Part shown: positions 16,232 to 20,035 of the stretch, piece after piece
Numbering within the stretch: the stretch's first letter is position 1
How the letters are laid out: each line of letters opens with the position of its first letter
Notes under the pieces: generated by a model
What the model saw: only the letters and a program-made list of their open reading frames with translations
Told to the model about the DNA's origin: nothing
The model's database searches: none
NCBI GenBank assembly: GCA_036939355.1
Contig: JALLAP010000119.1
Coordinates: 1-20,035 of the forward strand
Reading direction: 5' to 3'
Source: Thalassiosira profunda
Taxonomy: Eukaryota > Bacillariophyta > Thalassiosirophyceae > Thalassiosirales > Thalassiosiraceae
DNA length: 20,035 bases
Made by a program: the position numbers and the translations under genes

Positions 16232-18672
16232 ATGGCACCCCGCGCAGCGGTGGCGAAAATTACCGACGCCGACGGCAACATCTACCAAGGCGAGTGGGCC
16301 GAGGGGAAACCCCACGGACGCGGGACCAAAACCTGGGTGGACGGCGACGTCTACGAGGGGGAGTGGAAGGACGGCTGCCACCACGGCAGGGGCTTCTTCA
16401 TATTCGCGGACGGCGACGTGTACGACGGGGAATGGAAGGACAACATCTACGACGGCACCGGGACCTTCACCTGGGCAGACGGCGACGTGTACTCTGGCGA
16501 ATGGAGGGGCGGATTGGAGCACGGACGGGGGACGAAAACGTGGGCGAACGTCAACATGTTCGAGGGGAAGCAGCGGTGGTCTCCCGGGGACTCGTACGAA
16601 GGGGAGTGGGTAAAAGGGCTGCGGCACGGGCATGGCACACGGCGCAACGCCTCGGGCGACGTGGTGTACGAGGGAAAATGGGTGGAGGGATTCCCGGTGG
16701 AGAAGGGCCAGCCAAACAGGGTCGGCGGCAGTGCGAGGGGAGGCTTGAAGCCCTCTTGCTCCACTAGCACTGCCGATGGTGGCAAAATCGAGACACCCCA
16801 CTATGACAACGGTGTCTANGAAGCCCTCTTGCTCCACTAGCACTGCCGATGGTGGCAAAATCGAGACACCCCACTATGACAACGGTGTCTACGAGGGCGA
16901 GCTCAAGAATGACAAGCCGCACGGCAGAGGCGTCTGCAGATACGCAAACGGCCACGTCTACGACGGCGAGTGGCGGGACGGCAAGATGCACGGGAAGGGG
17001 ACTTTGAAGGAGAAGAATGGCGACGTGTACGATGGGAATTGGGTTGAAGGAAATCAACTCGGACCGGGGACGTACAGTTGGGAAAGCGGCGATGTTTACG
17101 CGGGAGAATTTATTGGAGGGCTTCCGCACGGCTCCGGAGTGAAGACGTGGAAGGCATCGGGGAGGCGCTTCGAGGGGCAGTGGGTGGGAGGAAAGCGTCA
17201 TGGGAAAGGCACGACGAGGCTCCCCTCGGGCGATGCTTATGAGCAGGTTTGGTCCAATGGACGGCATGTGAAGGGGTGGGCGAACGGCACTGTCGGAGAC
17301 TTGACAGGGCGTCTTTCTTCGGGTAGCAATGCCACCGCAGCCGTATCCTCCAAGGAGCTTTCCGATGGGCGCAAGTTGCGGTCGCAGCGTTCACAACTGC
17401 GGCGCCTCGAGGACGAAAAGAAAGCTTGCGAGCATTGCGGCGTCGACGATTACCACTACAAACTGCGGGTATGCTCCGGCTGCAACTTGACGCTCTATTG
17501 CTCTGCTGCCTGCCAAAAGAAGGCGAGGGGATGCCATCAGAGAATCTGCAACATCAGTGCGCAGCTTCCTTCGAGGGATTCTACCGGTCTTCTCCTTGAA
17601 TACGACAGAGACAAACTGGTCGATTTGGACGCGGGCCTCCGGTATGGAACAAAGTACATGGACGAGTTGAAGCATCTGGAAATCGATCTCACAAATATGG
17701 GCGACGATGACACCATCATACTCTCTGCGAAGCAACTATCGTCCTTGCTCAAGGCAAAGAAGGGGGCATTGCATTCGTTCTTCTGGGCGAGTAGCCTTTG
17801 CGGCATCTATGAGCCTGATATAACCCTAAACGGTCTCTCCGTGTGGAGAGAGGTTCGCGGCCTGAAGCAGCTCCGATTTCAGCGCGTTACATTCGACGTG
17901 CAGTCAATTTGCGACATTGTTGGAGAACAAAGGAATACTCTGATGGTGCTAAGTCTTCAGTGGTTGCGAATGAGTTGGTCAAGGGCGAAGTCGCGCCGCG
18001 CACTGGCACAAGCTATCGGCGCTTGCAGGCACCTGGTGAAGCTTGATTTGACAGGATGCTCGCTGATGGACTCGGATGTGAAGATCATGCTTCACGACTT
18101 GCCCAATCTCCGTATCCTCTATTTGAGGCGGGATCCCAACGATAGCCACGAATTTGCGGACAACACCTGCGGCTTGATAGCTCGGAAATGTTCCGGCCTG
18201 CAGGAGCTCTGCCTAACCTACCACGATCAACTTTCCGTGAAAGGGATCCGCAAGATTTTCGAGGGTTGCGTTCACCTGAGATCATTCTACACAACAACAC
18301 GCAAATTGAGCAGCGAGGACGTTCGGAGCTTGCTTGATACTGCTCCTCAGCTGATGTATCTTTCTTTGAGCGACAAAGTCGGCCTTTCTGTTGAAGAGCT
18401 ACACGAGTTGATCGAGACCACAAGTGGCAGGACTGCCATTCAGCTCTGCAATACTGACTCTGTTTTCGACTCTGACAACATATCAGCCAANCACAAGTGG
18501 CAGGACTGCCATTCAGCTCTGCAATACTGACTCTGTTTTCGACTCTAGCAACATATCGGCCAAGGTGAGAGAGAAGTACGATCATCAAAAGCACGCACTC
18601 ATGGACATTTGGAGCAGACGGAGAGATCCAAAGGTGACCAACGAGTGGGAAGCGATGCTTGACGGCAAATGA
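16232..18672 (+). CDS. MORN-MYND-LRR protein copy C, with two MORN blocks, split by two assembly gaps
   Basis: The ATG at 16232 (AAGGATGG) starts a frame that continues through two gaps once each duplicated flank is collapsed, giving about 764 residues. A first MORN block (about 18-155) contains regular 23-residue units, apart from a shortened one (FEGKQRWSPGDS, about 110-121). A linker (about 156-190) then leads to a second block (about 196-320) beginning HYDNGVYEGELK, which matches the start of copy B's array. The MYND finger follows (C375 to C415), then the LRR half with LVKLDLTGCSLMDSDVKIM and GIRKIFEGCVHLRSF, closest to copy A. So copy C looks like a copy B-type gene with an extra MORN array at its front. 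The seam between the blocks falls at gap 16819 and needs independent confirmation. It converges on the last gene, 98 bp apart. Function is unknown. Confidence 0.82.
16747..16891. repeat. Assembly gap with duplicated 72-bp flanks (3)
   Basis: Bases 16747-16818 and 16820-16891 are identical around the N at 16819. The duplication breaks copy C's frame between its first and second MORN blocks. Collapsing one copy restores it. Confidence 0.95.
18419..18563. repeat. Assembly gap with duplicated 72-bp flanks (4)
   Basis: Bases 18419-18490 and 18492-18563 are direct copies around the N at 18491, with three differences (18474-18475 GA against AG; 18485 A against G). They change one residue (Asp against Ser) and one silent Ser codon near the end of copy C. 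This fits two alleles or two close paralogues. Confidence 0.93.
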
Positions 18673-18770
18673 GAGGCCTTGTGGTAGTTTCATTCGATCA
18701 CCCTAATTCACTCTATTCAGAGTAGACTGTCTCGAAACCTGACTCATTCTATTTACTGCCTCCTTCCTCC

Positions 18771-20006
18771 TCACCGCCCCGCCGGCCGCACCGCCAGCCC
18801 CTCGATCCTCCTTTCCAACTCGCCGTGAAACCACTCCCCCTCGACCGCGCCCGCCTCGTCCTCGTACCGCACGCTCCCCAAGCCGTGGGGCTCGCCGCTC
18901 GCGTCCGTCTCGCCCGTGTAGACTCCGAAGCGCCCGCGGAGGTCGGTCCATTCCATGTCGTGCACGGCGCCGTTCGTTTGCGGGAGGTGCTGTTGGGGCG
19001 GCAGATTGTTGTGGTGGTGCGATGGCGGCGAGAATGGCTGCGACTGCGGCGGAGGTGGGCCCGGATGGTGGTTCGCGCTGCTCCGGCTGTGGACGCTGCC
19101 GTCCCCTCGTGGCGGCGGGTGCGTCGGCGGCGGCCCTCGAGCGCCCTTCCTCGACCCACCACCATGCCCACCGGGCCCGCCCCCGCTCCCGGCCAGCCCG
19201 TTGCTCCACCACCCCTCCCGCGTCCTCCCGTCGCAGTAGTGCATCGTCCCCCGCCCGTGGGGCAATCCGCTCCCGCTCGCCACCTCGCCGGTGTACCACC
19301 CCTTGTCGCCGTAGGCGTCCGTGAACGGCATCCGCGTCACGCGGTGGGGACCCGAGCCCCCGCTGCCCAATTCGCTCGAGCGGGACTGCTGCCCGCTCGT
19401 AAAGGTGATCTCGCTCGCGGACGATCCGGTGGACTCGACGTCGCTGGTGTCCGCTTCGTGCGTGCGAATCGTCAGCTGGGCGATGGGCGGGCTCTGGTTC
19501 GACCCGTGGGAGGCGCTGCCTTCGTCGTTGTTGGACCGGCGCTTGGGCTTGCGCGCGCCCTTCGCGCTTCCTCGTCCGCCGCTCGCGCCGTTGGCGTCGC
19601 GCTTCATCCGGAGCATTTCCTCGATGCAGCAGTCGGGGCAGTTGACCAGCAATACCTTCCATCCGCCCAAAAGCTTCTTCTTGCGCAATTTGATGTGGGG
19701 GTGCGACACGCAGCGTCCCCGGTCGTCGAATTCGCTCGGCCTGTCCGCTTGGCCCCTCCGCTCGGAAATGGAAGGGTCCGTCTCGGGCTCCGTCTGGCTC
19801 GCGTCGTTGCCTCGTCCGTCCCGCGAAGACGGCGAGCCCTTGCCCAGCTTTTTGGGCGCGGACATCTCCCGCCCGTACTCCCCGGTCGATTGTCCTCCGG
19901 CAGCTCCCTGCAAATGGAGCGGCGCAAACGCCGGCGGCCCCGATCTTGGGGCCGGCGGAATCGCATTGTTTCCGTACGGTGATGGTGGCCCGCGATTTCC
20001 CTGCAT
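18771..20006 (-). CDS. MORN-repeat protein with a Cys/His segment and low-complexity linkers
   Basis: The frame runs 411 residues from the ATG at 20006. It stays open from there to the window edge without another in-frame ATG, so the true start may lie outside. The N-terminus is Pro/Gly/Ser-rich. A compact conserved-looking segment follows: Cys99, His102, His104, a basic run KLRKKKLLGGWK (106-117), then CPDCC (123-127). It resembles a small zinc-binding module, and I recall similar segments in diatom MORN proteins. A nuclear-localisation-like KPKRR (153-157) comes next. Two separated MORN-like units lie at about 234-270 and 361-395, divided by a Gly/Pro/His/Gln-rich linker. It has no MYND or LRR and is only distantly related to copies A-C. 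Codons are strongly GC-rich. The role is unknown. Confidence 0.75.
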   Translation of the reverse strand: MQGNRGPPSPYGNNAIPPAPRSGPPAFAPLHLQGAAGGQSTGEYGREMSAPKKLGKGSPSSRDGRGNDASQTEPETDPSISERRGQADRPSEFDDRGRCVSHPHIKLRKKKLLGGWKVLLVNCPDCCIEEMLRMKRDANGASGGRGSAKGARKPKRRSNNDEGSASHGSNQSPPIAQLTIRTHEADTSDVESTGSSASEITFTSGQQSRSSELGSGGSGPHRVTRMPFTDAYGDKGWYTGEVASGSGLPHGRGTMHYCDGRTREGWWSNGLAGSGGGPGGHGGGSRKGARGPPPTHPPPRGDGSVHSRSSANHHPGPPPPQSQPFSPPSHHHNNLPPQQHLPQTNGAVHDMEWTDLRGRFGVYTGETDASGEPHGLGSVRYEDEAGAVEGEWFHGELERRIEGLAVRPAGR

Positions 20007-20035
20007 CCGCTCCGGCGCCTCGGCGCATCTTTGTT

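Noticed and set aside
19000..19250. Pro-rich linker of the last gene as a ligand for the MYND fingers
   Set aside because: MYND fingers prefer PxLxP motifs, and I find no clean match in the linker.
18703..20028. 441-codon minus-strand frame overlapping the last MORN gene
   Set aside because: Its translation is Arg/Ala-rich and without domains, whereas the other frame gives MORN units and the Cys/His segment.

Overview
The window is nuclear DNA from a compact, GC-rich eukaryotic genome. Two genes carry short GT-AG introns (87, 83, 80 and 70 bp). The gene content is eukaryotic: a condensin subunit, CDIN1, an S28 peptidase, and MORN and MYND proteins. The richness in MORN proteins, plus a Cys/His segment in the last gene that I associate from memory with diatom MORN proteins, suggests a stramenopile alga, possibly a centric diatom. 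That assignment is inference. I see no tRNA, rRNA, CRISPR or transposon.

Layout: nine genes alternate strand without exception (- + - + - + - + -). (1) 224-2020 (-), an unrecognised helical protein. (2) 2765-6273 (+), condensin subunit CAP-G. (3) 6393-7730 (-), a family-16 (METTL21-like) methyltransferase. (4) 7983-9224 (+), the CDIN1-type TPD-domain nuclease. (5) 9304-11204 (-), MORN-MYND-LRR copy A, broken by one missing base. (6) 11729-13567 (+), MORN-MYND-LRR copy B, intact. (7) 13590-15649 (-), a secreted S28 serine peptidase with four exons. (8) 16232-18672 (+), MORN-MYND-LRR copy C with an extra MORN block. (9) 18771-20006 (-), a separate low-complexity MORN protein, possibly cut by the window edge. 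Convergent neighbours are only 22-119 bp apart. Divergent neighbours share intergenic regions of about 250-745 bp.

The most distinctive part is 9.3-18.7 kb: three paralogues joining an N-terminal MORN array, a MYND zinc finger and a C-terminal leucine-rich-repeat region. Their relationships look mosaic. B and C are closest at the start of the MORN array and in the MYND finger, while A and C are closest in the LRR half. This suggests recombination or gene conversion in a local family. Its function cannot be read from the sequence.

The assembly has four single-N gaps (4031, 5389, 16819, 18491). Each is flanked by two direct copies of exactly 72 bp. They are almost certainly unmerged contig ends. 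Each adds 73 bp and shifts the frame, so automatic annotation would split genes 2 and 8. Collapsing each duplicate restores one continuous frame in both genes. Three E2F-like sites lie between gene 1 and the condensin gene, which fits cell-cycle control of that pair.
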